Assembly (NCBI GenBank): GCA_900544445.1
Contig: UQVK01000007.1
Location: 1 to 64,000 of the forward strand
Direction: 5' to 3'
Source of the DNA: an uncultured Lachnospiraceae bacterium
GTDB taxonomy: Bacteria; Bacillota; Clostridia; Lachnospirales; Lachnospiraceae
Length of the DNA: 64,000 nucleotides
Shown here: in pieces, positions 16,660 through 25,795 of the stretch
Layout: each line of letters begins with the position of its first letter
How positions within the stretch are numbered: position 1 is the first letter of the stretch
Program-made: the position numbers and the translations under genes
Notes under the pieces: model-generated
What the model was told of the DNA's origin: nothing
Database searches by the model: none
What the model saw: only the letters and a program-made list of their open reading frames with translations

Positions 16660-17709
16660 ATGAAGACACTTTATGAAGTGATGGATGGCAGCAGTAGGGA
16701 TAAAGAGAAGCTGAGAAAAGCGGGAGAGATCCTGAAGGCGGGCGGTCTGGTGGCCTTCCCCACGGAGACCGTGTACGGGCTGGGGGGAGATGCGCTGAAT
16801 CCGGAGTCCTCCAGAAAGATCTATGCCGCGAAGGGCAGACCTTCGGATAACCCGCTGATTGTGCATATCTGCCGCCTTTCCGATCTGGAAAAGATTGCCT
16901 GGGATCCGGACGGAAAGGGGCTGAAAGTGGCGCGTGCGTTCTGGCCGGGGCCGCTGACCATGATTCTGAAGAAAAAGGAAACGGTTCCTCTGGAAACAAC
17001 GGGAGGGCTTCCTACGGTGGCAGTACGGTTTCCGTCTCATCCGGTTGCGCGCGGCCTGATCGATGTGGCAGGCGGTTTTATTGCGGCGCCAAGCGCGAAT
17101 ACCTCCGGCAAGCCCAGTCCGACGAGCGCGCGGTATGTGGCGGAGGATATGGACGGCAGGATCGATATGATTCTGGACGGAGGAGATGTGGGAATCGGCC
17201 TGGAATCCACGATTGTGGATCTGACGGAGAAAGAGCCCATGATCCTCAGACCCGGCTATGTGACACAGGAGATGCTGACGGAGGTTCTTGGCAGCGTTTC
17301 GGTGGACCGTACGATCCTGGATGCGGCGTCAACCCAGCGGCCCAAGGCCCCCGGAATGAAATACCGCCATTACGCGCCGAAGGGAGATCTGGCGATTGTG
17401 GAGGGAGAACCCGAAAGGGTGGTGGAGCGCATTAACGCGCTCTGCCAAGAGGCAGAGCGGGAAGGTAAGAAAACGGGCGTGATTGCCACGGATGAAACCG
17501 CGTCTCTCTACCTTGCGGACAGCGTGAAAAGCGTGGGAAGCAGGCAGGATGAGGAGGCGATCGCCCACAGCCTGTACCGGATTCTGAGAGAATTTGACGA
17601 TGAAGGCGTGGAGGTCATGTATTCGGAAGCCTTTTCCCTGCGTGGAATGGGACAGGCCATTATGAACCGTCTTCTGAAGGCAGCGGGCCATCATGTGATT
17701 GAAGGATAA
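16660..17709 (+). CDS. L-threonylcarbamoyladenylate synthase (Sua5 type)
   Basis: Makes threonylcarbamoyl-AMP from threonine, bicarbonate and ATP for t6A modification of tRNA. The 349-residue protein has the YrdC/TsaC domain (residues 15-205: GGLVAFPTETVYGLGGDA, KIYAAKGRPSDNPL, SANTSGKPSPTSA) and the Sua5 C-terminal domain (PGMKYRHYAPKGDL to the end), so it is the long Sua5 form as in bacilli. A terminator-like hairpin precedes it. rpiB and upp follow on the same strand, linked by hairpin leader elements rather than clear promoters. Confidence 0.95.
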   Translation: MKTLYEVMDGSSRDKEKLRKAGEILKAGGLVAFPTETVYGLGGDALNPESSRKIYAAKGRPSDNPLIVHICRLSDLEKIAWDPDGKGLKVARAFWPGPLTMILKKKETVPLETTGGLPTVAVRFPSHPVARGLIDVAGGFIAAPSANTSGKPSPTSARYVAEDMDGRIDMILDGGDVGIGLESTIVDLTEKEPMILRPGYVTQEMLTEVLGSVSVDRTILDAASTQRPKAPGMKYRHYAPKGDLAIVEGEPERVVERINALCQEAEREGKKTGVIATDETASLYLADSVKSVGSRQDEEAIAHSLYRILREFDDEGVEVMYSEAFSLRGMGQAIMNRLLKAAGHHVIEG

Positions 17710-17736
17710 GCGGAAACAGGCGCTGTCGTTATTAAA

Positions 17737-17841
17737 GAGGCGCGGAAATCCGGCCTGTTGGGCCGGATTTCCTGGAAGAATTGCTGGCGCAATTCTTCTC
17801 ACAGATTCAAATGCGGCCTGCGGCCGCGGAAAAGAGGAAAT
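17737..17841 (+). repeat. Modular hairpin leader element, copy 1 (rpiB)
   Basis: Three hairpins in fixed order fill the gap between sua5 and rpiB: A, GGAAATCCGGCC TGTT with its complement to 17772; B, GAAGAATTGC TGGC GCAATTCTTC; C, GCGGCC TGC GGCCGC. The tail GGAAAAGAGG is the ribosome binding site of rpiB. The same order and connecting bases (CCTGGAA before B, ATGC before C) recur before upp and, on the minus strand, before the gene at 42736, with compensating changes in the stems. Confidence 0.85.
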
Positions 17842-18279
17842 ATGAAAATTGCATTGGGCTGTGATCATGGCGGTTTTGCGCTGAAGCAGGAGGTGATCCG
17901 CTGTCTGGACGCGAGAGGGCTGGAATGGGAGGATTTCGGCTGCTTTGACGAGGCGTCCTGCGACTATCCGGATTTTGGACGGGCAGCCGCGGAAGCGGTG
18001 GCATCGGGAAAATGTGACAGAGGCATTGTGATCTGTACGACCGGAATCGGGATTTCCATTGTGGCCAACAAGGTAAGGGGAATCCGGTGTGCGCTCTGCG
18101 CGGACACGGTGTCCGCAAGGCTTACGAGAGAACACAATGACGCGAACATGCTGGCGATGGGAGCGGGAATTGTCGGGAAGAATCTGGCTCTCAGCATTGT
18201 GGAAACGTTTCTGGATACGCCTTTTTCCGGTGAGGAAAAGCATGTGCGCAGAGTTGGAAAGATAACGGCATTGGAATAA
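17842..18279 (+). CDS. rpiB: Ribose 5-phosphate isomerase B
   Basis: Interconverts ribose 5-phosphate and ribulose 5-phosphate in the pentose phosphate pathway; related RpiB/LacAB proteins use other sugar phosphates. The 145-residue sequence has the family opening MKIALGCDHGGFALKQEV, YPDFGRAAAEAV, the active-site CTTGIGISIVANKVRGIRCA, and LTREHNDANMLAMG. The ATG at 17842 follows AAAAGAGGAAAT, which is the tail of leader element copy 1; longer versions of the frame would start within that element. Confidence 0.95.
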   Translation: MKIALGCDHGGFALKQEVIRCLDARGLEWEDFGCFDEASCDYPDFGRAAAEAVASGKCDRGIVICTTGIGISIVANKVRGIRCALCADTVSARLTREHNDANMLAMGAGIVGKNLALSIVETFLDTPFSGEEKHVRRVGKITALE

Positions 18280-18280
18280 G

Positions 18281-18449
18281 AGGCGGAAAGCCGGCCCGCA
18301 GAGGCCGGATTTCCTGGAAGAATAAGATGCGGCCGTGGGCCGCAGGAAAAGAGGCGGAAACCGACGAGGCCGGTTTCCTGGAAGAATCGCTGACGCGATT
18401 CTTCTCATAGAATAAGATGCGGCCGTGGGCCGCAGGAAAAGAGGAGAAT
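18281..18449 (+). repeat. Modular hairpin leader element, tandem copies 2a and 2b (upp)
   Basis: Two units in tandem, each bounded by GAGG. Copy 2a (18281-18350) has hairpins A and C only. Copy 2b (18351-18449) has A (GGAAACCG..CGGTTTCC), B (GAAGAATCGC TGAC GCGATTCTTC) and C (GCGGCC GTG GGCCGC). Compared with copy 1, stem A changes T-A to C-G and stem B changes TTGC/GCAA to TCGC/GCGA, so pairing is kept. The tail AGGAAAAGAGGAG is the upp ribosome binding site. Confidence 0.85.
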
Positions 18450-19079
18450 ATGTCTAAGGTAGTAGTTATGGATCACCCGCTCATTCAGCACAAGATCGGT
18501 TATATCAGAAGGATGGAAACGGGAACCAAGGATTTTCGGCAGACCATCGGGGAGATCGCGATGCTGATCTGCTATGAGGCAACCAGAAACCTGCCGCTGG
18601 CGGATGTGGAGATCACGACGCCGATCTGCAAAACGACGGTGAAGGAACTTCGGGGAAAGAAGATGGCGATTGTGCCGATCCTGAGAGCGGGCCTCGGCAT
18701 GGTGGACGGCGTGCTGAACCTGATCCCTGCCGCAAAAATCGGACATATCGGCCTGTACCGGGATCCGGAGACGCTGGAGCCTGTGGAATATTACTGCAAG
18801 CTTCCGGCTGACTGTGCGGAAAGGGAGGTTTTCGTGGTGGATCCCATGCTCGCTACGGGCGGATCTTCGGTTGCTGCGATCCGGATGCTGAAGGAGAAGG
18901 GATGTAAAAAGATTCATTTCATGTGTATCATCGCGGCGCCGGAGGGAATCGCGCGGATGCAGCAGGAGCATCCGGATGTGGATCTGTACGTGGGAGCGCT
19001 GGATGAGAAGCTGAATGATCACGGTTACATCGTACCCGGTCTGGGAGACGCCGGAGACAGGATCTTCGGAACGAAGTGA
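18450..19079 (+). CDS. upp: Uracil phosphoribosyltransferase
   Basis: Converts uracil and PRPP to UMP in pyrimidine salvage. The 209-residue protein has the Upp hallmarks: [56 protein letters not shown], the PRPP loop [12 protein letters not shown], and the uracil-binding end [20 protein letters not shown]. Full length. Its neighbour downstream, a dCMP deaminase-type enzyme, also serves pyrimidine nucleotide metabolism, and prs (PRPP synthesis) is at 30.7 kb. Confidence 0.98.
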   Translation: MSKVVVMDHPLIQHKIGYIRRMETGTKDFRQTIGEIAMLICYEATRNLPLADVEITTPICKTTVKELRGKKMAIVPILRAGLGMVDGVLNLIPAAKIGHIGLYRDPETLEPVEYYCKLPADCAEREVFVVDPMLATGGSSVAAIRMLKEKGCKKIHFMCIIAAPEGIARMQQEHPDVDLYVGALDEKLNDHGYIVPGLGDAGDRIFGTK

Positions 19080-19108
19080 GGATGGAACGGTAACGGAAAG
19101 GAGCAGCC

Positions 19109-19588
19109 ATGAAGAGACAGGATTATATCACATGGGATGAATATTTTATGGGAGTGGCCAAGCTGTCCGGGATGCGTTCCAAGGATCCGAACACGCAGGT
19201 GGGAGCCTGTATTGTCAGCGGTGATAACAAGATTTTATCCATGGGCTATAATGGCTTTCCGATCGGCTGCTCTGATGATGAATTTCCGTGGGACAAGTAC
19301 GGAGAAGAAGAGGATACCAAATATCCCTATGTGACGCATAGCGAGCTGAATGCCATTCTGAATTACAGAGGCGGAAGTCTGGCGGGCGCCAGACTGTACG
19401 TTTCCCTGTTTCCCTGCAATGAATGCGCGAAAGCCATCATTCAGAGCGGAATCCGGGAGGTGGTGTACGAATGCGACAAATATGCAGATACGCCTTCCGT
19501 GCGTGCCTCAAAACGGATGCTGGACGCTGCAGGCGTGTGTTACCGAAAATATGAACCCGCAGGACGGAATGTGACACTTACCTTATAG
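19109..19588 (+). CDS. Deoxycytidylate deaminase (ComEB-like)
   Basis: Zinc enzyme expected to deaminate dCMP to dUMP, feeding dTMP synthesis. In 159 residues it shows KDPNTQVGACIVSGDNKILS, GYNGFPIGCSDDEFPW, the zinc His and catalytic Glu in VTHSELNAILN, and the second zinc site in SLFPCNECAKAIIQ (PCxxC). GGAAAGGAG precedes the ATG 30 bases after upp, so they are cotranscribed. Confidence 0.93.
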   Translation: MKRQDYITWDEYFMGVAKLSGMRSKDPNTQVGACIVSGDNKILSMGYNGFPIGCSDDEFPWDKYGEEEDTKYPYVTHSELNAILNYRGGSLAGARLYVSLFPCNECAKAIIQSGIREVVYECDKYADTPSVRASKRMLDAAGVCYRKYEPAGRNVTLTL

Positions 19589-19619
19589 AAAGGCTGGAAG
19601 ACTTAAAAGGAGAATGCGG

Positions 19620-20780
19620 ATGAAAAAAATGGGAAAGCGCAGGCTGATCGCGGGAATTCTTGTGCTGGTCATGCTTACGGTCCCAGGGCTGGGCGTAAAT
19701 GCCACTTCGGATACGAGAGAAAAGCTGGAAAACGCGAAGGAAGAAAGAGAAGCGACCGAGAATCAGAAGAACGCTCAGGAAGAAAATATCACCAACATGG
19801 AAGAGGCGCAGAGCGGCCTTGAGGGAGAACTGAACAGCCTGAACAGCCAGCTTGCAGAAGTGAGCAATAATCTGGAAGAGATTGAGAACAACATCATCGC
19901 CAAGAACGAAGAGATTGCGACCACCCAGGCAGAGCTGGAGGAGGCAAAGGCGACGGAGGAGAGGCAGTATCTCTGCCTGAAGAAAAGAATCCAGTATTCC
20001 TATGAAAAGAAGAGCATTTCCTATCTGGAAGCGATTCTTTCCGCAGACTCGCTGGGTGAGATTCTGAACATGACGGAATATTTCACACAGATGGCGTCCT
20101 ATGATCAGGAAATGCTGGCTTCCTATAAGGCTGCCAGAGAAGCGGTGGAGGAAAAGGAAGCGCAGCTTCAGGCAGATATGGATCAGCTGGAGGAAATGCA
20201 GGCATCCGCAGAGGCGGAGCATGACCGCTTTTCCGGCCTGATCAGCCAGACGCAGAGCAGCATTTCCGCTTATTCGGATCAGATCGCTACTGCGGAAGCA
20301 CAGGTGGAGGCGCTGGAAGCCCAGATGGCGGCGCAGGATGAGAACATCGAGGCGCTGCAGAAGCAGCTGGAGGAGGAAATCCGGAAGTCCCGTCTGGCAG
20401 CTCAGTCAAGCTGGCGTGATATTTCGGAGGTGACATTCACGGAAGATGACCGGTACCTTCTGGCGAACCTGATTTACTGCGAGGCGGGAGGCGAGCCCTA
20501 TGAAGGGCAGGTGGCCGTGGGCGCCGTGGTAATTAACCGGGTACTCAGCTCCGTATTTCCCAATACGGTGTCCGGCGTGATCTACCAGAGCAGACAGTTT
20601 GAACCGGTATCCACGGGGCGTCTGGCGCTTGCGCTGGCGGAGAACCGGGCGACGGACAGCTGTTACCGGGCTGCCGATGAGGCGATGAGCGGCTACAGCA
20701 ATGTGGGAACCTGCGTATTTTTCCGGACGCCCATTCCGGGCCTGGAAGGAATCAATATCGGAGGGCATGTCTTCTATTAA
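19620..20780 (+). CDS. Secreted coiled-coil protein with SleB cell-wall hydrolase domain
   Basis: Probable peptidoglycan hydrolase. The 386-residue protein has a signal peptide (residues 1-30, cut after VNA), a long coiled coil (35-255) rich in Glu and Gln like the PcsB/FtsX-partner type, and a C-terminal Hydrolase_2/SleB domain (about 268-386: LANLIYCEAGGEPYEGQVAVGAVVINR with the catalytic Glu, VYQSRQFEPV-like text, GTCVFFRTP). The ATG at 19620 lies seven bases after AAAGGAG; the one at 19614 is too close. Its stop shares TTAA with the convergent gene. It could act in division or germination. Confidence 0.9.
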   Translation: MKKMGKRRLIAGILVLVMLTVPGLGVNATSDTREKLENAKEEREATENQKNAQEENITNMEEAQSGLEGELNSLNSQLAEVSNNLEEIENNIIAKNEEIATTQAELEEAKATEERQYLCLKKRIQYSYEKKSISYLEAILSADSLGEILNMTEYFTQMASYDQEMLASYKAAREAVEEKEAQLQADMDQLEEMQASAEAEHDRFSGLISQTQSSISAYSDQIATAEAQVEALEAQMAAQDENIEALQKQLEEEIRKSRLAAQSSWRDISEVTFTEDDRYLLANLIYCEAGGEPYEGQVAVGAVVINRVLSSVFPNTVSGVIYQSRQFEPVSTGRLALALAENRATDSCYRAADEAMSGYSNVGTCVFFRTPIPGLEGINIGGHVFY

Positions 20781-21256
20781 GGGATAAACCGTTCCATCGG
20801 CCGGGAAAGCTCCGGAAGCTTTCCGGCATAGATGGCCTGCAGGAGCCGGTTCAGAGAACGCAGGGCGCTCCGCAGCAGAGGAATATCCAGAACGCCTGCC
20901 TCCAGCGCATCGGCCATCTCTTCCAGATCCACAACCTTGACGAAGCCATCGGGATAGATGATCACATCGGCGAGAAGATCGGTAACGATGAGGGAGGAAT
21001 CGGCGGAATCGTACGAAGCGGAAATGATGTCACAGTAATGATAGAGGAGCGTGTTGTCGGCAGCATAGAAACGGCTGATTTTATACCCCTCGTCCAGATA
21101 ATAACAGGAGAAGCCATGGCTGAGATCCGGCCGTGGCTTCAGTGCTTTCCAGGAAGTCACAAGAAGGCCGGGTTCGTTCAGAAGGATGATATCGTCCTTC
21201 AGACGGACGCATTCCTCCGGAATCAGACGTCTTCGGTACAAAGCGGAAACTGTCAT
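20777..21256 (-). CDS. DUF402 family protein
   Basis: A 159-residue soluble protein resembling DUF402, a family that includes nucleoside phosphatases and a ribonuclease-associated FAU-1 domain. Visible family features are the central GFSCYYLDEGYKISRFY, the acidic strand LIVTDLLADVIIYPDG and VVDLEEMADALE, where the conserved acidic residues of the family lie. Its 3' end overlaps the SleB gene stop by four bases in a convergent arrangement, so no terminator separates them. Confidence 0.75.
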   Translation of the reverse strand: MTVSALYRRRLIPEECVRLKDDIILLNEPGLLVTSWKALKPRPDLSHGFSCYYLDEGYKISRFYAADNTLLYHYCDIISASYDSADSSLIVTDLLADVIIYPDGFVKVVDLEEMADALEAGVLDIPLLRSALRSLNRLLQAIYAGKLPELSRPMERFIP

Positions 21257-21437
21257 AGGCCCCTCCTTCTCCTGCCGGGCGGCAGAATTGAAATTGTATG
21301 AAAAATTCGAAAAAAGTTATATATGTTCAGAATACTACGCTTTTTCATGGGATGTGTCAATAAAAAAGAGAGAAGTTCCGTCAATGATTTTCACATAATT
21401 TTCACCGTTTTGAGCGGGGGGCAGCGGGCTGGCGGAA

Positions 21438-21466
21438 TGGACAGGCGGGATGAAAAAAGGTATAAT
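21438..21466 (+). promoter_or_regulatory. Promoter of the moxR cluster
   Basis: TGGACA (21438-21443) and TATAAT (21461-21466) with a 17-base spacer; a second TATAAT at 21528-21533 lacks a good -35. The rest of the 314-base gap (21257-21570) is AT-rich divergent promoter space with no gene that I can see. Confidence 0.65.
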
Positions 21467-21570
21467 GATTGCGCGGCCTGTGGAGAAAATGCTGCCTGCG
21501 GCGTCGCTTTCTCCCCTGCGCATGCGGTATAATCAGAACAAAGTGATGATCCGAAAGGGATGGTGGTCAG

Positions 21571-22515
21571 ATGCGGGAAGAGGTACAGAAAATTATCGAT
21601 AATGTGGGAAAGGTCATCATTGGCAAGGAGGCGGTCATACAAAAGCTTCTTGCAGCGATTCTTGCGGACGGTCATGTGCTTCTTGAGGACGTGCCGGGCA
21701 CGGGCAAAACGAAGCTGGCGAAATCCCTGGCCGCGTCACTGGGGATCCGGATGGGAAGAATCCAGTTCACGCCGGACATGCTGCCTGCGGATATTACCGG
21801 GCTTTCTGTTTATAACAGGGAAAATGACCGGTTTGAGCTGAAAAAAGGGCCTGTTTTCACAAATATCCTCCTTGCAGACGAGATCAACCGGGCCACGCCG
21901 AGAACTCAGGCCGGTCTGCTGGAATGTATGGAGGAACGGCAGGTCACGATAGATGGAGAAACCTTGGAACTGGAGCGTCCCTTTTTTGTGATTGCGACGC
22001 AGAATCCGGTGGAGACGGCGGGAACCTTTCCGCTGCCTGAGGCCCAGACCGACCGGTTCATGATGAAGCTGGCCATGGGATTTCCGGACAGAGAGGAAGA
22101 GACCGCCATTCTGCAGGCATACAGTATGGAGGATCCTCTGGAGAAGCTGCAGCCGGTGATGACGAAGGAGGAGCTCCTTTCCATGAAAGAGGAAGCGAAG
22201 CGGGTTTACGTGCATCCTCTGGTGGCGGGGTATCTTGCGGATATAGCCGGAGCGACCAGAAGGCAGGAAAAGGTGGCGATGGGAGTGAGCCCCAGAGGAA
22301 CCCTGGCTCTGATGCGGGCGGCGAAGGCCCTGGCGTGCATGGAAGGGCGGGACTATCTGATTCCGGACGATGTGAAGACGCTGGCGCCGGATGTGCTTTC
22401 CCACCGGCTCATTTTTGCCTATGGAAGCAGCGGACAGGGGGAGTCGCGTGCGCTGATGGAGGAGATCCTCGCGCAGGTGCCCGTGCCTGTGGAGGATTTT
22501 GGAAAGCGAGGCTGA
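21571..22515 (+). CDS. MoxR-family AAA+ ATPase
   Basis: Chaperone-like ATPase of the MoxR class, usually encoded beside DUF58 and membrane proteins as here. The 314-residue sequence has Walker A in LLEDVPGTGKTKLAKSLA, Walker B in ILLADEINRATPRTQAGLLE, sensor 1 in FFVIATQNPVETAGTFPLPEAQ, and the lid helices at the end (VSPRGTLALMRAAKALA). The three following genes overlap or nearly touch, so this is one operon. Confidence 0.95.
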   Translation: MREEVQKIIDNVGKVIIGKEAVIQKLLAAILADGHVLLEDVPGTGKTKLAKSLAASLGIRMGRIQFTPDMLPADITGLSVYNRENDRFELKKGPVFTNILLADEINRATPRTQAGLLECMEERQVTIDGETLELERPFFVIATQNPVETAGTFPLPEAQTDRFMMKLAMGFPDREEETAILQAYSMEDPLEKLQPVMTKEELLSMKEEAKRVYVHPLVAGYLADIAGATRRQEKVAMGVSPRGTLALMRAAKALACMEGRDYLIPDDVKTLAPDVLSHRLIFAYGSSGQGESRALMEEILAQVPVPVEDFGKRG

Positions 22516-22516
22516 C

Positions 22517-23650
22517 ATGCTGATTTTGTGGATAGGCCTGGGAGCGGCAGCCTTCTATTTCCTGCAGGCCAGGCTGTACGGACGCTTCTGGGACAGAGGG
22601 CTTACGGCGCGGCTGTTCTTTTCGGCCGGAAGCGCGACGGAGGGGGAGCAGTGTTATCTGTCGGAGCAGGTGGAAAACAGGAAGGCGCTGCCGCTTCCCA
22701 TGCTGAAGGTGAAGTTTCAGGTATCCAGGAAGCTGCGCTTTGAGGATGAGGGAGACAGCGCGGTGACGGACCAGTATTACCGGAACGATATTCTGTCCCT
22801 CGGACCGAATCAGCGTGTGACCCGAAGGATTCCTTTCCGCTGTACGGCGCGGGGGTATTATCGGATCAATGGTCTGGATCTGGTGGCGTCGGACCTGTTT
22901 CTGAGCCGGGAGATGATAGAACGGATCGGAGAGGAGAGCGTCCTGTACGTGTATCCACGGCCCGCACATGGCGTGTCGCTGGATGCGGCCATACGGAAGC
23001 TGAACGGAGAGATCCTGACAAAGCGGCATCTGCTGGAGGACCCCTTTGAATATCGCGGTCTGCGGGAATATGCTCCCTTTGATGAACCCAGGACGATCAA
23101 CTGGAAGGCGACCGCGAGGACAGGGAACCTCATGGTGAATCTGAAGGGTTACACGGCCTTAAGAGCGGTACGGATTTTTCTGAATCTGGAGGACCGGGGA
23201 ATCTGGAAGCGGCAGGAGCTTCTGGAGCTGTGCATCCGGATTGCGGTAAGAATTGCAGGGGAACTGCTGCGGCAGGGAATCCGGACTGCAGTTTACTGCA
23301 ACGCCAGGGATGTGCTCACCGGCGAGGTGATGCACCTTTTGCCGGGCGCGGGAGCCGGACACATGGAACAGCTGAACCGGGCGTTTGCCAGGCTGAATCT
23401 GGAAGAGGCGGCGATTCCTTTTGAGGAGGCCTTCAGAGGAGAGCTGGAGGCGGACGGAAAGGATACCGCCACTCTGTTCCTTTCCGCTCAGACCGATGAG
23501 GAATTTCAGGAACTGATCCGGCACTTTGCCCGTTCCGGCGCGGATTTTACCTGGATGTGTCCGCTGTATCCCAGAATGGAAAGCGGTGTTTCGGAGCCGG
23601 AACGTCTGCATTTTGTGAGACTGAATGCGGAGGAAATGCTGAATGAATGA
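22517..23650 (+). CDS. DUF58 domain protein
   Basis: Partner of MoxR ATPases; 377 residues with an N-terminal membrane hairpin (about 1-20), a beta-rich segment, and the DUF58 signature DPFEYRGLREYAPFDEPRTINWKATART followed by a von Willebrand A-like fold. The ATG at 22517 comes one base after the moxR stop; a start six codons earlier would overlap it. Its end overlaps the next gene by eight bases. Precise function unknown. Confidence 0.93.
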   Translation: MLILWIGLGAAAFYFLQARLYGRFWDRGLTARLFFSAGSATEGEQCYLSEQVENRKALPLPMLKVKFQVSRKLRFEDEGDSAVTDQYYRNDILSLGPNQRVTRRIPFRCTARGYYRINGLDLVASDLFLSREMIERIGEESVLYVYPRPAHGVSLDAAIRKLNGEILTKRHLLEDPFEYRGLREYAPFDEPRTINWKATARTGNLMVNLKGYTALRAVRIFLNLEDRGIWKRQELLELCIRIAVRIAGELLRQGIRTAVYCNARDVLTGEVMHLLPGAGAGHMEQLNRAFARLNLEEAAIPFEEAFRGELEADGKDTATLFLSAQTDEEFQELIRHFARSGADFTWMCPLYPRMESGVSEPERLHFVRLNAEEMLNE

Positions 23651-25064
23651 AAAATGGATGAGACCGGTGGAACTGATGGAGATTCTCCTGAATTTTCTGA
23701 CGGTATTCTGTGTGGAAACGGCGCTGTTTGCCGCGTTTGTGCCGCTGAATGGTGCGCTGGAGGGGGAGGTCCCGGAAGCGGCAGCCGGTGCGTTCCTTCC
23801 GGCGGCTCTGCCGTATCAGCTTCTGCTCGCAGGAGTGCCGGTATGCTTCTGGCTGATCCGGATTTTCGTCTCCCGCTTCTGGCTGTTTTCGCTTCTTCAT
23901 GCGGGCGTTTTCCTGGCGGCGGTTTTGGGGCTGGGGCAAAACGGAATCCAGAGGGCGGTGTTCGGCATCCTGGCGGGGCTTTATCTGATCGTTTCCTTCC
24001 GGATCCGGCTGCAGGAAGGCCGGGAGGATGAGGGGCTTCTTGGGCCTGCTGTGGCTCTGATTGCAGCTGCCGCCTCCATACTTCTGTGCGCGTATCTGGG
24101 AGACGGGGCGGCCTGTGGGAGGATCCTGAATGCTGCTCTGCTTTATGCCTTTCTTTTTTTCGCGGATACCTATCTGAGAAATCTGGAACGGTTTATCCAG
24201 TTCAATAAATCCAGCAATTCCCATATTCCCGTGCGGCGCATGCTGCTTCGGGGCGGCGGCCTGACGGCGGTCTGCAGCCTGTGTGTGGTGGCGCTTCTGG
24301 CTCTTGGAGCGAATCAGACGTTTATGGACAGAGCGGGAGAAGCGTTAAAAAACGTTCTTCTGTGGTGCATAAGAGGCATTTTCCGGCTGATCCGTTTCCT
24401 TTTCAATCTGTTTGGTTCGGAAGGTGGCGAACAGGCTGCCGCAGTGCGGGAAGAGGCCGCCATGCAGCTCATGGAGACGGAGGTGCAGAAGCAGCCGCTC
24501 TGGCTAGAGGTGCTCTATCAGATCGTTGAGTACATGATCCTGATCGGAGCGGCCGTCCTTGTGGTTTTCCTGCTGTATAAGGCGGTGACGGCTCTGGCAC
24601 GCATGTTCTATGAAGGAAAGACGAAGCGGACACAGGACGGACAGAAGACGGAGGAGATCCGGGAAACGCTCCGCGTGGAGAAAAAGAAGCGGGACAGGCA
24701 GGAGGCGGTACGGATTTTTGCAAGGACGCCGGAGGAGAGGATCCGCAGGATTTTTGTCCGGACGGTACAGAAATCGGAACGTTTCCGCAATCCGGAAGGA
24801 CGGACCGCCGGCGCGAGGGGAAAGGATCTCTGGAGAAAGGACGCCAGAGAGAAGCTGGTGCGTGCAAAAACGGCGAGGGAGCTGGAAGTCCTTTTTCCGG
24901 ATGGAGAGGGACAGAAAGAAGCTTTTGCAGAGCTGGCCGGTCTGTACGAGAAGGCGAGATATGCGGGAACGGATGTGCCCGGCAGGCGCGGGGACCGTAT
25001 CGGCCCGGAGGATGTGAAGCGGGCGGAAGCGTGCCGGGATGTGCTGCTTGGGAAAAAGGGCTGA
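23643..25064 (+). CDS. Polytopic membrane protein with DUF4129-like C-terminus
   Basis: Third member of the MoxR/DUF58 operon. The 473-residue protein has about six membrane helices in residues 1-225, another near 290-310 (EYMILIGAAVLVVFLLYKAV), and a charged cytoplasmic end. Text such as TPEERIRRIFVRTVQKSE and KTARELEVLFPDGEGQKEAF to LYEKARYAG resembles DUF4129. Larger homologues in such operons often carry a transglutaminase core; none is present here. Confidence 0.75.
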   Translation: MNEKWMRPVELMEILLNFLTVFCVETALFAAFVPLNGALEGEVPEAAAGAFLPAALPYQLLLAGVPVCFWLIRIFVSRFWLFSLLHAGVFLAAVLGLGQNGIQRAVFGILAGLYLIVSFRIRLQEGREDEGLLGPAVALIAAAASILLCAYLGDGAACGRILNAALLYAFLFFADTYLRNLERFIQFNKSSNSHIPVRRMLLRGGGLTAVCSLCVVALLALGANQTFMDRAGEALKNVLLWCIRGIFRLIRFLFNLFGSEGGEQAAAVREEAAMQLMETEVQKQPLWLEVLYQIVEYMILIGAAVLVVFLLYKAVTALARMFYEGKTKRTQDGQKTEEIRETLRVEKKKRDRQEAVRIFARTPEERIRRIFVRTVQKSERFRNPEGRTAGARGKDLWRKDAREKLVRAKTARELEVLFPDGEGQKEAFAELAGLYEKARYAGTDVPGRRGDRIGPEDVKRAEACRDVLLGKKG

Positions 25065-25168
25065 AATCGGGAAAAGACAAATCGAATCCGGATGCATACT
25101 ATAAAGCATAAAAAGAAGAAGCGTGCCGCCGGAGAATCAGGCGTTTCGGCGGCCATGGAAAGGATCAC

Positions 25169-25639
25169 ATGGACGATTTCAGGAAAAATCCGGGCGGCTT
25201 TCCTCCGTTCTCTTTCCCGGAGGAGGGATGGAGGGGCCGGAACAGAAAGAACGGGATGGCGCTGCCTTTCTACATGACCTATCCGATTCCCATGTTCTGG
25301 GAGGAAGAGGACACTGCATCGAGGGATCTGGATTATCTGGTCCAGCTTTATCCGGAGCAGGCGAAGAAATATCGGCAGAGGATCAGCCGCATGCTGGACG
25401 GCATGGACTACCAGGGAAGCATGATTTATGACGAATATCCGGACAGACTGGCGCTGCTGCGTCTGGCAGAAAGCGTTCAGGCCCGCATCCGACAGGAAGA
25501 GGAAGAAGAACAGGGCCGGGAGACCTCCGTGGAAGATTCCAGGGACCGGAAAACGCTGATTCAGATTCTGCTCTATTACGAGATTTTCCGGAGGAGGAGA
25601 AGAAACGGAAGAAGCTGGCAGGGATGGACTCCGGGATAA
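25169..25639 (+). CDS. Hypothetical protein of a lachnospiral family
   Basis: A 156-residue soluble protein. A Pro/Gly-rich N-terminus leads to PFYMTYPIPMFWEEED, then a helical acidic middle (YLVQLYPEQAKKYRQRISRM, MIYDEYPDRLALLRLAES) and a Glu-rich then Arg-rich end. The combination of YP.. repeats with a MIYDEYPD motif recurs in short hypothetical proteins of Lachnospiraceae as I remember them, but I know no function. An AAAGGA site lies before the ATG. It follows the MoxR operon by about 100 bases. Confidence 0.7.
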   Translation: MDDFRKNPGGFPPFSFPEEGWRGRNRKNGMALPFYMTYPIPMFWEEEDTASRDLDYLVQLYPEQAKKYRQRISRMLDGMDYQGSMIYDEYPDRLALLRLAESVQARIRQEEEEEQGRETSVEDSRDRKTLIQILLYYEIFRRRRRNGRSWQGWTPG

Positions 25640-25665
25640 ATGGTCTGTTTTTTCGAAAATACCGG

Positions 25666-25694
25666 TTGAGTATTCGGATGAAAATCATTACAAT
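25666..25694 (+). promoter_or_regulatory. Promoter of the methyltransferase gene
   Basis: TTGAGT (25666-25671) and TACAAT (25689-25694) with a 17-base spacer, about 100 bases before the start. The leader holds the hairpin GACGGC TGC GCCGTC. Confidence 0.6.
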
Positions 25695-25795
25695 GGGTTT
25701 AACGCAGGAAATCGGGGGCGCAGGAGGTTCGAAAAAGCGGAAGGCTTTGCGGGACGGCTGCGCCGTCTTTCCGGTTGGAAGAAAGGATTGACAGG

